A stretch of DNA of 64,000 nt from Scatolibacter rhodanostii (GCF_900197595.1 NZ_FZLO01000001.1:372001-436000); one strand, 5' to 3'. Counted from the stretch's first letter, positions 41,794 to 51,214 are shown. Notes: generated by a model from the sequence alone, not told the origin. Translations and numbers: made by a program.

Positions 41794-41951
41794 GAAACTC
41801 GTGATAGGATTTGCTAAGAATTTTTTGCGGGATTGAAATACAAACCTAATGAAACAAATCTAAACAAATGATAAAATATAGCTAATGGATGGTCTTTTGA
41901 TAAGTGGTTCGGATATTGTTTTTATACATAATACTATTGTGGAGGCAAATT

Positions 41952-42638
41952 TTGAAAATAACAATTATACATGGGCAAAGTCACAAAGGTTCCACTTATC
42001 ACATAGCAGAATTGCTTGCTAAGAAAATTGGAGGAAAAATAACCGAGTTTTTTCTTCCTAGGGATTTTGATAAATTTTGTATTGGCTGCAGCAATTGCTT
42101 TATGAAGGGGGAATCGATGTGCCCTCATTATACAAAGTTAACGCCTCTTACAGAGGCGATTGATAGCGCAGATGTTCTTATATTTGCCAGTCCTGTTTAT
42201 GTGTATCACGCGACGGGTTCAATGAAAGCTTTTCTGGATCATTATGGTTATCGGTGGATGGTACATCGTCCTCATGCCCCCATGTTTAACAAGCAAGCGG
42301 TGTGCATATCAACTGCTGCAGGTGCAGGAATGAAATCTACCAACAAGGATATGGCAGACAGTATGTTTTTTTGGGGGGTTGGCAAAATATATCAATATGG
42401 AGTCGGGGTTCAAGCGATTGATTATAAAGGGGTACCTGATAAAATAAAGCAGAAAATAGAGAAGAAAACATCTTCTTTGGCAGATAAAATAAAATCGAAA
42501 GAGGGGCATGTTGCTCCAGGGCTCAAAACCAAAGCATTCTTTAATATCATGAGAATGGTTATGAAAAAAGGTTGGAATCAAGCGGATATGAACTATTGGA
42601 AAGATAAAGGATGGACAGAGAAAAATAGGCCGTGGTAA
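41952..42638 (+). CDS. flavodoxin-fold NAD(P)H-dependent oxidoreductase
   Basis: A 228-residue protein beginning MKITIIHGQSHKGSTYHIAELLAKKIGG, the FMN phosphate loop of the NADPH-dependent FMN reductase / iron-sulfur flavoprotein superfamily, followed by a cysteine motif FCIGCSNCFMKGESMCP, ADVLIFASPVYVYHATGSMKAFLDHYGYRW and AVCISTAAGAGM. The CxxCxxC-type motif is characteristic of the group; it may bind a cluster or simply be structural. TTG at 41952 with GGAGG 6 bases upstream is the best start; longer in-frame starts lack a binding site. Substrate unknown. Confidence 0.85.
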   Translation: MKITIIHGQSHKGSTYHIAELLAKKIGGKITEFFLPRDFDKFCIGCSNCFMKGESMCPHYTKLTPLTEAIDSADVLIFASPVYVYHATGSMKAFLDHYGYRWMVHRPHAPMFNKQAVCISTAAGAGMKSTNKDMADSMFFWGVGKIYQYGVGVQAIDYKGVPDKIKQKIEKKTSSLADKIKSKEGHVAPGLKTKAFFNIMRMVMKKGWNQADMNYWKDKGWTEKNRPW

Positions 42639-42815
42639 TACTTTATATTAGTTATAAACTGTAAGTATCCGAAAGTTGGATCCAGTATCTGAAACAATAC
42701 AAAAAAATTGAGCATGAATACGGCCGAAAGTGCCGATAATTATTAATGAGAACTACTTCATTCTCATTTTAGGAAAGACCAAGTTTGATTCGATAGATGA
42801 AGAGGAGAAATAAAC

Positions 42816-43472
42816 GTGAATGTTTTTGATATCATTGGTCCTGTCATGATAGGACCTTCTAGCTCTCATACAGCAGGAGCAGTTCGCCTTGGTTTGATTA
42901 CCCACTGCCTTTTGGGGAAGAAGGCAATAGAAGCTAAAATAACACTTTATGGTTCCTTTGCTAAGACTTATAAAGGGCATGGAACAGATAAGGCTTTAAC
43001 TGCGGGTATAATGGGCATGGAGACAGATGATGTCAATATACGTCATGCCATAGAACTTGCCAAACAAAATGGACTATCGGTTACACTGGATGTATCAGAA
43101 AATGCGGCACTACACCCAAATACCGCAAGAATTTGCTTGGTGGCGGAGGACGGTACTTCGGTTGAGCTTTTGGGCAGCAGTATCGGCGGAGGAAGTATTG
43201 AAGTGACAGAAGTGAACTATATGCCTGTTTTTTTAACAGGAGAGCAAACAACATTGATTGTTTTGCATCAGGACAAGCCTGGTGTAATTGCGCAGGTCGC
43301 TGATTTTTTGGCAGAAGAGGGAGCTAATATTGCCAGCTTTTATTTGTCTCGGCAGAAAAAAGGCGGAGAATCAGTGATGACTATTGAAGTAGATGGAACC
43401 GTGAATCAGAATCTAAATGATAAGATTAATGCGTTGCCCAATGTGATTTCTAGCACATTGCTGGCAGTATAA
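42816..43472 (+). CDS. sdaAB: L-serine dehydratase, beta subunit
   Basis: Regulatory/iron-sulfur partner subunit of the two-subunit, oxygen-labile L-serine deaminase of anaerobes, which converts serine to pyruvate and ammonia. The 218 residues start MNVFDIIGPVMIGPSSSHTAGAVRLG, the substrate-binding motif, with GHGTDKALTAGIMGM, and end with an ACT domain (about 145-218: TLIVLHQDKPGVIAQVADFLAEEGANIASFYLSRQ). GTG start after GAAGAGGAG. sdaAA follows after 11 bases. Confidence 0.95.
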   Translation: MNVFDIIGPVMIGPSSSHTAGAVRLGLITHCLLGKKAIEAKITLYGSFAKTYKGHGTDKALTAGIMGMETDDVNIRHAIELAKQNGLSVTLDVSENAALHPNTARICLVAEDGTSVELLGSSIGGGSIEVTEVNYMPVFLTGEQTTLIVLHQDKPGVIAQVADFLAEEGANIASFYLSRQKKGGESVMTIEVDGTVNQNLNDKINALPNVISSTLLAV

Positions 43473-43483
43473 ATGGGGTAAAT

Positions 43484-44422
43484 ATGGAGTTTAACTTTGA
43501 TTATAGTTCTGTAGCAGACATCGTGAAAGAAGCTGTCAGAAGAGAAATATTACTATCAGAATTGATTTTAAAGCAGCAAGCAGAGCAATTGGAATGTAGC
43601 TGTGAAGTTCTTTTTGAGAAGATGAAAGAACGATATCAGGTCATGAAAGAATCGGTGCGTTTGGGGAGTGACCCTGATTTGCGCAGTGTGAGTGGTTTGA
43701 CAGGAGGAGATTCCTATAAAGTAATGCAGCGGCATCAGTCTGGGCATAGTTTGGTAGGTTCGCTCTTTTCAGGCGCTATGTATCGTGCCTTGGCGGTTTC
43801 AGAGCTGAACGCTGCGATGGGTAAAATTGTAGCAACTCCAACAGCAGGGAGCTGTGGTATTCTCCCTGCTTCTGTTATCACTATGCAGGAAGAATATGAA
43901 CTATCAGAAGAGAAATGTGTGATGTCACTGTTTACGGCTGCCGGTGTAGGAATGGTCATTGCGGGCAAAGCCGGTGTGTCGGGTGCACAAGGGGGCTGTC
44001 AGGCAGAATGCGGTTCGGCATCCGCTATGGCTGCAGCAGCGATAGTCGAGTTAGCAGGAGGAACAGCAGAAATGGCCGCCGATGCGGTTGCCATTGTGCT
44101 GAAAAATGTTCTGGGGCTCGTCTGTGATCCGGTAGCTGGTTTGGTGGAAATTCCATGCATCAAGCGAAATGCTTCAGGAACAGCCACTGCTTTCATGGCA
44201 GCAGAACTTGCCTTGTCAGGCGTAAGGAGTGCTATTCCGGCAGATGAAGTGATTGTTGCGATGAAAAATGTAGGGGATCAGATGTCGTCATCACTAAAAG
44301 AAACTGCCGAAGGAGGTTTGGCAACAACACCAACCGGCAAGAATTTATTTCAGCAAGTGTTTGGAACAGAAATGAAAGACGATGAAACGGTATGTTCTGT
44401 GTGTACAGGATGTGGCTCGTAA
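43484..44422 (+). CDS. sdaAA: L-serine dehydratase, alpha subunit
   Basis: Catalytic [4Fe-4S] subunit. The 312 residues include ATPTAGSCGILPASVITM, GVSGAQGGCQAECGSASAMAAAAIVELAGGT, and LGLVCDPVAGLVEIPCIKRN, in which conserved cysteines ligate the cluster that binds serine. The C-terminus CSVCTGCGS is Cys-rich and a little longer than the approximately 290 residues usual in Bacillus or Peptoniphilus. Paired with sdaAB upstream, as in other Firmicutes. Confidence 0.95.
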   Translation: MEFNFDYSSVADIVKEAVRREILLSELILKQQAEQLECSCEVLFEKMKERYQVMKESVRLGSDPDLRSVSGLTGGDSYKVMQRHQSGHSLVGSLFSGAMYRALAVSELNAAMGKIVATPTAGSCGILPASVITMQEEYELSEEKCVMSLFTAAGVGMVIAGKAGVSGAQGGCQAECGSASAMAAAAIVELAGGTAEMAADAVAIVLKNVLGLVCDPVAGLVEIPCIKRNASGTATAFMAAELALSGVRSAIPADEVIVAMKNVGDQMSSSLKETAEGGLATTPTGKNLFQQVFGTEMKDDETVCSVCTGCGS

Positions 44423-44523
44423 GGCAAAAACAAGTTGTTTGCTTGATACGGATAGGAATAAAGTTAGGAAATAACTAGCCAAACTAAGCCTAAGCATATT
44501 AAACTTAGATTAAGTTATTGCCA

Positions 44524-44572
44524 CAAAAAACCGATTGCAGTATTGATAATACATACTACAACCGGTTTTTTC
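44524..44572. terminator. bidirectional terminator between sdaAA and the sugar operon
   Basis: AAAAAACCG with CGGTTTTTT at the base and an AGTAT/ATACT upper stem separated by two mismatches; A-run and T-run on opposite sides suit both convergent genes. Confidence 0.8.
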
Positions 44573-44577
44573 ATAGC

Positions 44578-45696
44578 TTAAAATTTATTGTACTTAGCGA
44601 TAATTTCCTGCATTTCTGTAAAATGCTTTTCTATTTCTGTCACGAGTTTAAACTGCGTACGGCAACGGTCAAGATTATGATGTTCTCGGTGGATTTTAAA
44701 GTAAGTATCGCCTTCCAGATAATCTGTGAGAAAGCGCATGCCGCATTCTAAAGTCATCAGTTTTGCACCCCAAGGGAGACACTGTATTTCCATAGGAGTC
44801 AGCACGTTGCCTGCCGCCGATAAATAGCCGCGCGTATAAGCTTCGAATAATTCTAAACTCAAAGAAACCTTGCTTAAATTAGTCTCATCTTCAGCGGCTG
44901 TATTGGCACCAAAGCGAATCGAATCTCCAAAGTCGTTTAAAGCTAATCCGGGCATGATTGTGTCTAAATCGATGATACATTCGCCTTTTCCCGTTTGAGG
45001 ATTAAGCAGGATATTATTGAGCTTTGTGTCATTATGAGTGACTCGCAGAGGAAGTTTACCAGCATCTAAAAGCTTCATTAAGTAGCTGCAATCTGACTCT
45101 CTTTGCAGAACAAAATCAATTTCTGACTGAATGTTTTTTGCTCGTGATAAGGTGTCAGCTACTAAAGCTTCTTTAAAATTTATAAAGCGATTTCGCGTGT
45201 CGTGAAAATGAGGAATGGTTTCGTGCAATGTTTCGGCAGGATAACCCTCAAGTTCTCTCAAAAATAGACCAAAGCTTTGTGCCGCGTTATAGAATTGCTC
45301 CGGTTTTTCTACCGACTGCAAGCAAATTGTATCCTCAATGAAATTATAAACACGCCATGCTTGACCGTCAATATCCTGATAGAACGGTTCTCCTTGCTTT
45401 GTTTTTAAGACATAGAGGATTTTCTGAGGATTGGTTTTGGAATCCTCCAGTTTGATTTTTTTCAGGTATTCTGTAACACCGACAATGTTTTCCATTAATG
45501 CGTGCGGGTTTTTGAATACACTGGTGTTAATTCTTTGCAGAATGAATCGTAGGGGGCTACCGTCTTCTTTTTGCACATATACAGCAAATGTGTCGTTGAC
45601 GTGTCCTGAGCCATAACGAACTGCCCCGGCTACCTCTCCGCCAAAATCAAAAGCTTGCAGAGCTTCGTCTATCTGTAGAGTTTGATTTTTTTTCAT
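44578..45696 (-). CDS. N-acetylhexosamine 1-kinase-like phosphotransferase
   Basis: A 372-residue kinase of the aminoglycoside phosphotransferase-like fold resembling NahK of bifidobacteria, which phosphorylates GlcNAc or GalNAc at C1. Motifs: YGSGHVNDTFAVYV (ATP loop), RFILQRINTSVFKNPHALMENI, LRVTHNDTKLNNILL (catalytic HNDxKxxN), CIIDLDTIMPGLALNDFGDSIRFG (metal site). The preceding nucleotidyltransferase gene overlaps it, and the pair suggests conversion of a sugar to sugar-1-phosphate and then to a UDP- or other NDP-sugar. Start: ATG 45696, 8 bases after GGAGG; ATG 45699 or 45711 are less likely. Last gene of the operon. Confidence 0.85.
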   Translation of the reverse strand: MKKNQTLQIDEALQAFDFGGEVAGAVRYGSGHVNDTFAVYVQKEDGSPLRFILQRINTSVFKNPHALMENIVGVTEYLKKIKLEDSKTNPQKILYVLKTKQGEPFYQDIDGQAWRVYNFIEDTICLQSVEKPEQFYNAAQSFGLFLRELEGYPAETLHETIPHFHDTRNRFINFKEALVADTLSRAKNIQSEIDFVLQRESDCSYLMKLLDAGKLPLRVTHNDTKLNNILLNPQTGKGECIIDLDTIMPGLALNDFGDSIRFGANTAAEDETNLSKVSLSLELFEAYTRGYLSAAGNVLTPMEIQCLPWGAKLMTLECGMRFLTDYLEGDTYFKIHREHHNLDRCRTQFKLVTEIEKHFTEMQEIIAKYNKF

Positions 45697-46628
45697 CATT
45701 CCATCCTCCATAAAGGTTTTGGATATAAACCATTTTTATGCTTGTCTTCAATAGCCGCCATGACCACAGGTTTATCTTCTTTATAGGTAACGCCATACCA
45801 TTTGTCTGAACTTGTCAGCACCTTAACGTCTGCTTTGTTTTCAGATAAAAGTTGACTGACAACACTGGGCAGAAAGTATTCACCTTTTAATGGATTGTCT
45901 TGAAGAGCATCATCTAAAAATTGCACAAATCGGTTTTCTGATTCATCAATAAACTCTTTCGTGAATCCCCAAAGATTCATGGAGACAGGAGTTCCTTTTG
46001 GCAGTTTTGTCCAAGTAGTTCCATCATCTTCTGTATAAACAGCGCCATCATCTTGTTTTTCAATATGAGTGTGTTCCGTAATATCCAAGAGCTGTCCTTG
46101 TTCATTCACTTCACAGACACCTCGTGCTACATGACCGTTTTCGGTCAAGGTATTTTCAATCGAATAGCCAATCAACACAAACGGATATTTTGGGGACTCT
46201 TTAGGTGTCTGCTTCAAAAAGTTAAAAACAAGTTTAAAACCCTCTGCACCATAGTAATCATCAGCATTAATCACAGCAAATGGGCCGCGAATCAAATTTC
46301 TGGCACTGAGTACGGCATGACAAGTACCCCATGGCTTGGTTCGGCCTTCGGGCAAGGTGTATCCGGCAGGGAGGTCGTCCAGTTCTTGATAAGCATAATG
46401 CACAGTCATTTTTTTTTCGATGCGGTTGCCAATGATTTCTTTAAAATCTGCTTCGATTTCTCGCTTGATAACAAAAATAATTTCTTTAAATCCTGCTTTG
46501 AGGGCATCGAAAATGGAATAGTCAATAATTAATTCACCGTTTTCGCCGACAGGATCAATTTGTTTTAGGCCTCCATATCGAGAACCCATTCCAGCTGCCA
46601 TGACTACTAATACTGGCTTTGTTTCCAT
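45696..46628 (-). CDS. sugar-1-phosphate nucleotidyltransferase
   Basis: A 310-residue protein with the NTP-transferase signature LVVMAAGMGSRYGGLKQIDPVG at the N-terminus and FAVINADDYYGAEGFK for the Mg/nucleotide site. YELLOW-flag differences from GalU or GlmU are the lack of a left-handed helix or acyltransferase tail. Proteins of this type stand next to NahK-like kinases in bifidobacterial lacto-N-biose loci, where the partner uses UTP. The nucleotide and sugar here are inferred. ATG 46628, 8 bases after AGGAG; an in-frame GTG at 46637 overlaps that site. Its TGA shares bases with the kinase ATG. Confidence 0.87.
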   Translation of the reverse strand: METKPVLVVMAAGMGSRYGGLKQIDPVGENGELIIDYSIFDALKAGFKEIIFVIKREIEADFKEIIGNRIEKKMTVHYAYQELDDLPAGYTLPEGRTKPWGTCHAVLSARNLIRGPFAVINADDYYGAEGFKLVFNFLKQTPKESPKYPFVLIGYSIENTLTENGHVARGVCEVNEQGQLLDITEHTHIEKQDDGAVYTEDDGTTWTKLPKGTPVSMNLWGFTKEFIDESENRFVQFLDDALQDNPLKGEYFLPSVVSQLLSENKADVKVLTSSDKWYGVTYKEDKPVVMAAIEDKHKNGLYPKPLWRME

Positions 46629-46682
46629 TATATTCACTCCTGTTTTTCCAAATTAAATGATGCTTTGTAATGGCTAACAGCA

Positions 46683-46715
46683 GCCGGAACAATCAGTTGT
46701 CACGATTGTTCCGGC
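46683..46715 (-). promoter_or_regulatory. intercistronic stem-loop between binding protein and nucleotidyltransferase genes
   Basis: A perfect 12-bp stem GCCGGAACAATC/GATTGTTCCGGC, GC-rich, without a U-run on the - strand. It probably stabilises the upstream message or lowers read-through, so that the binding protein is made in excess. Confidence 0.6.
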
Positions 46716-46753
46716 ACTGTTTTCTAAAAATATATTTGGTGAATTTAGAAATC

Positions 46754-48220
46754 TTACTTTTTAGAAGCTAAAAATTCATCTAGTTGTCGCTGCACTTCTG
46801 TAACATATTCGTCAATGCCGCTTTCTTTCATCAGTGCCACTGCTTTTGGATATTCTGTTTCAAAGTCTACAAATCCACTACGAATAGCTGCAAAGTTCTT
46901 AGCAGCCTCATTTAAACGAGTTTCGATATCTTTTACATTCTCGTTGTTGAAAGCAAAACCGAAAGAAGCTGATTGTGTAGCGTCATCATCCCAATGTGTA
47001 TATTCGTCGATAAAAGTCTGGTCTGTTTCAGGGTCAAACAGCTGATAGTTTTTATTTCTAAACATCCACTCGTAGAAAAATTCATCTCCATTGATACGGG
47101 TAATTCTATCGTTTTCAATGGTATAATCGACGTCTTTTACGCCATATAGAGCCAAATTATAGTGATCTTGTGAAGAATATAACCAGTTCAAGAATTGAAT
47201 AGCACCTTCTGGGTTCTTTGCAGAATTGGGAACGCAAATGACTTCGCCGCCGGCAGCATTTATGTATTTTGGCTTTTCAGGGGCAAGCAGATAAGATTTT
47301 AAAACTGCTTCAGGAGCATTTTGACGGACAGCAGAAATGATTTCGTTTTCTTTACCGAGAGATCCTTCAACCCATAAATACAGACCGGTTTGCATTCTAG
47401 AATCACGTTCATTATATTTAATCGTTACGTCGTCGTTATAAAGTCCTTGGTCGTTGAGCTTGCGATTAAATTTAGACAGCTCTTGGAAAGCTTCGGTTTC
47501 GTAATAACTATAAGCTTTGTGCGATTCTTCACCGAACACGACCAAATCTTGTGAGGCAATCCAATGATATTGTTCATCCGCATAATAGCGGGTCAGGGGC
47601 TTAAAGAGTGGATCACCGCCGCCTTTCATTTCTGGGAATTTTTCTTTGGCTTTCACAGCAAATTTTTCTAAGTCTTCAGGGGTTTTAATTTCAGTCATGC
47701 CGACGGCTTCCAAGATGTCTTGTCTTACACAGACAAGCTGAAACATACCAGAGGATGGGGCATAAGCAGTTGGAATGCCATAGGTAACGCCGTCGATTTG
47801 ACCACCTTGAATATGTTCCTCGGGCAAAACTTTTAGCATATCTTGCCCATATTCTGCAATCAAGTCATCTAAAGGAAGAGTTTGTTTTTTATTGACCATG
47901 GTGGACAAATCAGGAAGACCGTCCCAATAAAGATCAATGTCTTCTTGTGCCGCTAGCATGATGTCTTTTTGCTCCCAATACTGATCCCAGGGAATAAAAG
48001 TCACTTTTACTTCCATATTGAGGTCATCTTTCATAGCTTGTGCAAATTCATTGTCTAAAAATTCTGTCATACGGTCGGTTTCATCACCGGGGTAGAGAAT
48101 GCTCAGAGATTTCACCGAGTTTTCGGTTGCGTTGTCTGCGTTTTCACCACATCCGCTTAAAATACTGGCAGACATCAGCAGTGATAACATTAAACAAGCA
48201 ATCTTTTTGAATTTTTTCAT
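46754..48220 (-). CDS. sugar ABC transporter substrate-binding lipoprotein
   Basis: A 488-residue extracellular solute-binding protein. The signal peptide ends in the lipobox ILSGC, anchoring it outside the membrane. The mature part begins with a short linker and has features of the LplA/large carbohydrate-binding group: LYWDGLPDLSTMVNKKQTLPLDDLIAEYG, ASQDLVVFGEESH, PNSAKNPEGAIQFLNWLYSSQDHYNLALYG and a C-terminal YVTEVQRQLDEF helix typical of this group. It works with the two permeases upstream; the ATPase is not encoded here, so a shared MsmX/UgpC-type ATPase is expected. A small hairpin GGCTGT/ACAGCC precedes its Shine-Dalgarno AAGGAGG. Confidence 0.92.
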   Translation of the reverse strand: MKKFKKIACLMLSLLMSASILSGCGENADNATENSVKSLSILYPGDETDRMTEFLDNEFAQAMKDDLNMEVKVTFIPWDQYWEQKDIMLAAQEDIDLYWDGLPDLSTMVNKKQTLPLDDLIAEYGQDMLKVLPEEHIQGGQIDGVTYGIPTAYAPSSGMFQLVCVRQDILEAVGMTEIKTPEDLEKFAVKAKEKFPEMKGGGDPLFKPLTRYYADEQYHWIASQDLVVFGEESHKAYSYYETEAFQELSKFNRKLNDQGLYNDDVTIKYNERDSRMQTGLYLWVEGSLGKENEIISAVRQNAPEAVLKSYLLAPEKPKYINAAGGEVICVPNSAKNPEGAIQFLNWLYSSQDHYNLALYGVKDVDYTIENDRITRINGDEFFYEWMFRNKNYQLFDPETDQTFIDEYTHWDDDATQSASFGFAFNNENVKDIETRLNEAAKNFAAIRSGFVDFETEYPKAVALMKESGIDEYVTEVQRQLDEFLASKK

Positions 48221-48275
48221 AATGTCCTCCTTAATATCTAAGGCTGTATTCCACAGCCGAATTAATAAATAAAGA

Positions 48276-49160
48276 TTAACCTTTGACAGCTCCGGTCATA
48301 ATGCCGCTGACAAAATATTTCTGCGCGAAAGGATATAAGAAAATAATAGGACCAATGGTGATAACAGTGACAGCCATTTTAACGGTTTCAGCTGGCAGTT
48401 TTACACCAGTAGCACCCGCCGGAACTCGACCAGAGCGGATAGCGTTGATGTTAGATAGAATAGTATACAGATAATATTGAAGCGGAAAATTGTCTTTCTC
48501 TTTGATAAAAATTAGAGCGTTCCACCAATCGTTCCAATATTGCAAAGCATACATTAAGCCCACTGTTAGCAATGCTGTTTTAGAAAGCGGGATAGCAATC
48601 TGCCAAAAAATGCGGAAATAATTGGCTCCGTCAATTCTCGCGGCCTCATATAAAGAAATAGGAATCCCGTCAAAATAGGTGCGCATGAGGAACATATTCC
48701 AGACACTAAACATAGAGGGCAGAATCAAGCTCCAGATAGAATCTTTTAAACCATAGTAATTGACACAAACAATATACCAGGGGATAAGTCCTGCCGAAAA
48801 AATAATGGTGAAGTTGCAAATAAAGGCAATCGCATTTCGGTATTTTAATCGACGTATGGATAAAGCATAAGACATCATGCTGGTGACAAATAGAGAAGCA
48901 ACGGTTCCTACTACTGTCACAAAGATAGTAACACCATACGAACGCAGAATTCTATCTCCGCTGTGAGCAAAGATATATTGATAGGTGTCAAAAGTGAATT
49001 TTTGAGGAAGAACGGAATACCCATTCTGAATAATTTCAGATTCACTTGAAAGCGAAACACTAACTGTCAACAGCAGAGGATAAAAACAAATCAGAGCAAA
49101 AAGCCCGATAAAAATATAGGCAGCTGCATTGACGGCTCGGTCACTAAAACTCCGTTTCAT
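48276..49160 (-). CDS. carbohydrate ABC permease, LplC/YtcP-like
   Basis: A 294-residue inner-membrane permease with six helices and the EAA loop SLYEAARIDGANYFRIFWQIAIPLSK that docks to the ATPase. The C-terminus FVSGIMTGAVKG is the usual end of LplC/YtcP proteins, which import complex oligosaccharides with YesM/YesN or LacI control. The start directly abuts the stop of the partner permease (TAAATG). Confidence 0.93.
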   Translation of the reverse strand: MKRSFSDRAVNAAAYIFIGLFALICFYPLLLTVSVSLSSESEIIQNGYSVLPQKFTFDTYQYIFAHSGDRILRSYGVTIFVTVVGTVASLFVTSMMSYALSIRRLKYRNAIAFICNFTIIFSAGLIPWYIVCVNYYGLKDSIWSLILPSMFSVWNMFLMRTYFDGIPISLYEAARIDGANYFRIFWQIAIPLSKTALLTVGLMYALQYWNDWWNALIFIKEKDNFPLQYYLYTILSNINAIRSGRVPAGATGVKLPAETVKMAVTVITIGPIIFLYPFAQKYFVSGIMTGAVKG

Positions 49161-50099
49161 TTAAAACAAGCCCTCTCCTTCATTGATTTTCTTTGCAAAT
49201 TTATTAGACAGCGTTACCAAAATTAGTCCCATAATAGACTGCATGAGACCAACTGCGGTAGAATAGGAGAAACCAAGTGTTCTCATAGCAGAGTAAACGT
49301 AAGTATCGATAACGCTGACAGCATCACTTAACACTGGATTATTGCCCACAATACCGTATACCATACCGAAATCGCCGTAGAAAATGCGTCCAATGCTCAT
49401 AAGCGTCAAAACAATAGCGGTTGGTTTTAATAAAGGAAGAGTGATGCGCGTGATTTGTTGGAATCGGTTCGCTCCGTCAACTTCAGCAGCTTCATATAAA
49501 GAAGCGTCAAAATTGGACATAGCCGCGAGGTAAATGATTGAATTATAACCACTCCATTTCCACACGTTGGCGAAAATCAAAATGGCTTTCCAATATTTTG
49601 GTTCAGAATACCATTGTACCGCGTCAATTCCTAAAGACTTTAAAACATGATTGACAACACCGATATCCGTGGAGAAAAATCCATAAATAATAGCACCGAT
49701 GACCACCCAAGATAAAAAATAAGGAAAAAACATCATACTCTGTGTGAATTTTTTGAAAGCTTTTCCCTTGATTTCATTTAGGCAAATTGCAAGCGAAACT
49801 GGGAAAATCAAACCTAATATAAGACCAAAAATATTAATGTAAAGAGTGTTATAAATAATTTTTGGCCCGACACCGCCCGTGAAGAAATATTCGAAATTTT
49901 TCAGTGCTACAAACGGACTCCCAAAAATTCCGTCAACAACGTTAAAGTCGGTAAAAGCCATCCAAATGCCGGTAAAAGGCACATAACAAAACATTAACAA
50001 CAAAATAAGGCCGGGAACGCACATGAGGTATAAAATTTTGTGTTCTTGCCATTCTCTCATGAAATCATTTCGTCGTTCTTCTTTTGCTTTTCTCTTCAT
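49161..50099 (-). CDS. carbohydrate ABC permease, LplB/YteP-like
   Basis: A 312-residue permease: N-terminal WQEHKILYLMCVPGLILLLMFCYVPFTGIWMAF helix, EAA loop SLYEAAEVDGANRFQQITRITLPLLKPT, and the LplB-type C-terminus LVTLSNKFAKKINEGEGLF. GGAGGTG lies 8 bases before the ATG, which overlaps the upstream stop by ATGA. Partner of the adjacent LplC-like permease. Confidence 0.93.
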   Translation of the reverse strand: MKRKAKEERRNDFMREWQEHKILYLMCVPGLILLLMFCYVPFTGIWMAFTDFNVVDGIFGSPFVALKNFEYFFTGGVGPKIIYNTLYINIFGLILGLIFPVSLAICLNEIKGKAFKKFTQSMMFFPYFLSWVVIGAIIYGFFSTDIGVVNHVLKSLGIDAVQWYSEPKYWKAILIFANVWKWSGYNSIIYLAAMSNFDASLYEAAEVDGANRFQQITRITLPLLKPTAIVLTLMSIGRIFYGDFGMVYGIVGNNPVLSDAVSVIDTYVYSAMRTLGFSYSTAVGLMQSIMGLILVTLSNKFAKKINEGEGLF

Positions 50100-51214
50100 T
50101 CGGCATCACCTCCAAAGGTTTGATTTTGCTCGGATTCATTTGGTGCTTGCGGATCTTCTAAAGGATAGTACCCTTCGGGGTAATAGGTATCCCAAATATG
50201 GAATAAATCATCTCGGTTTTGTTCGTCAACCAATATCTTTCCAAGCATATAGAAATCATGGTGAAATTCCAGTTGATTGGCAATCTGTAAAGCGTGTTCT
50301 TCTATCCATAAGCCGAGAGATAGCGTGTATTCTCCTACTGTTATCTCTGGTAGAGGAACAATTTCATTATAGATGATATCGCCGATAGACCAAGACATGT
50401 TTTCTGTTTTTAGCGAGATATCATATACGTTGCTGTCACAGGATAAGCGTACTTTCAACCGAATGGTTTGATAACAAGGAGCAGTACCTGTATTCACAAA
50501 CCAAAAACGCAGAGGTAACGCACCTCTCGAAGAAACTTCTTTAGGATAAGCTAGTTTTCGCAGTTCCAGTCGATATCCAGTATCCATAAGCACATTTGAA
50601 AAAGAAACATGCCATTTTTGCGCTTGTGTATAAGTTTCAGATGTATAAGCTGTTTTGGGCATTTGTAAGATTACAGGAGAAGATTTCCAGATATGCTGTA
50701 AGTTTTGTCGGGCAAAAAGTTCACGATAAGAAAGAAACTCCTCCGGCAGACAAGAAACCTGAATACCAAACGGTTGATTTCTATACTTGAAATAGTTCTG
50801 CGCTTGAGTGTCGGTCAAGTCAATGATAATAGGTGTATTTTTAAAAGCAGATTGAAATGTATCTGCTATCATCGCAGAAAATTGATGCGGTGCTAACCAT
50901 ACACCGATAAACTGTCCCTTGTCAAACATACTTCCTAGTTTCAAGATAAAACTTTTATGTAAATCGGCTAAAGGCTCTTGCGCCCAAGGGGGAGGCGATA
51001 AATCAAGAATCAGCAAAGGGTTTTTAACGTCAAGTAAGATTTTTTCAACAGAAGATATATCAAATAACCCAGGTTTCAATTCAATAGCTTGCCAAGAAAC
51101 GTGTAGGGGAGTAAACTGCTTGCAACCCCAATTGTCAGGGTGACGAGAGGAAATCACAGGGCGAATTTTATGCGTTTTATATTTTTCGTAGTATTCTAAA
51201 GCATATTGTCCCAT
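50096..51214 (-). CDS. shortened DUF4832-type paralogue, probably non-catalytic
   Basis: A 372-residue protein not recognised by a named enzyme family, but related in layout to the DUF4832 protein three genes upstream. HVSWQAIELKPGLFDISSVEKIL parallels the barrel segment ARWNEIETEKGVYHWNCLEDRLQ, and the C-terminal half (MDTGYRLELRKLAYPKEVSSRGALPLRFWFVNTGTAPCY... PEITVGEYTLSLGLWIE) parallels that protein's C-terminal beta domain. The segment that reads VGAWGEGGG in the long paralogue is VGVWLAPHQ-like here (FIGVWLAPHQFS), so the conserved Gly-Glu is missing. No signal peptide. It overlaps the permease gene by 4 bases. Suggested role: binding or regulatory partner; inference only. Confidence 0.6.
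   Translation of the reverse strand: MGQYALEYYEKYKTHKIRPVISSRHPDNWGCKQFTPLHVSWQAIELKPGLFDISSVEKILLDVKNPLLILDLSPPPWAQEPLADLHKSFILKLGSMFDKGQFIGVWLAPHQFSAMIADTFQSAFKNTPIIIDLTDTQAQNYFKYRNQPFGIQVSCLPEEFLSYRELFARQNLQHIWKSSPVILQMPKTAYTSETYTQAQKWHVSFSNVLMDTGYRLELRKLAYPKEVSSRGALPLRFWFVNTGTAPCYQTIRLKVRLSCDSNVYDISLKTENMSWSIGDIIYNEIVPLPEITVGEYTLSLGLWIEEHALQIANQLEFHHDFYMLGKILVDEQNRDDLFHIWDTYYPEGYYPLEDPQAPNESEQNQTFGGDAE

Noticed and set aside
42734-42768. Fur-box-like GATAATTATTA and an AATGAGAA/TTCTCATT inverted repeat upstream of sdaAB
   Set aside because: Only one half of the Fur consensus matches, and the inverted repeat has a poor T-run; chance is likely in AT-rich DNA.
46683-46715. Reading the GC-rich stem after the binding-protein gene as the operon terminator
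   Set aside because: No U-run follows on the - strand and the nucleotidyltransferase and kinase genes continue the operon, so it is listed as an intercistronic stem-loop.
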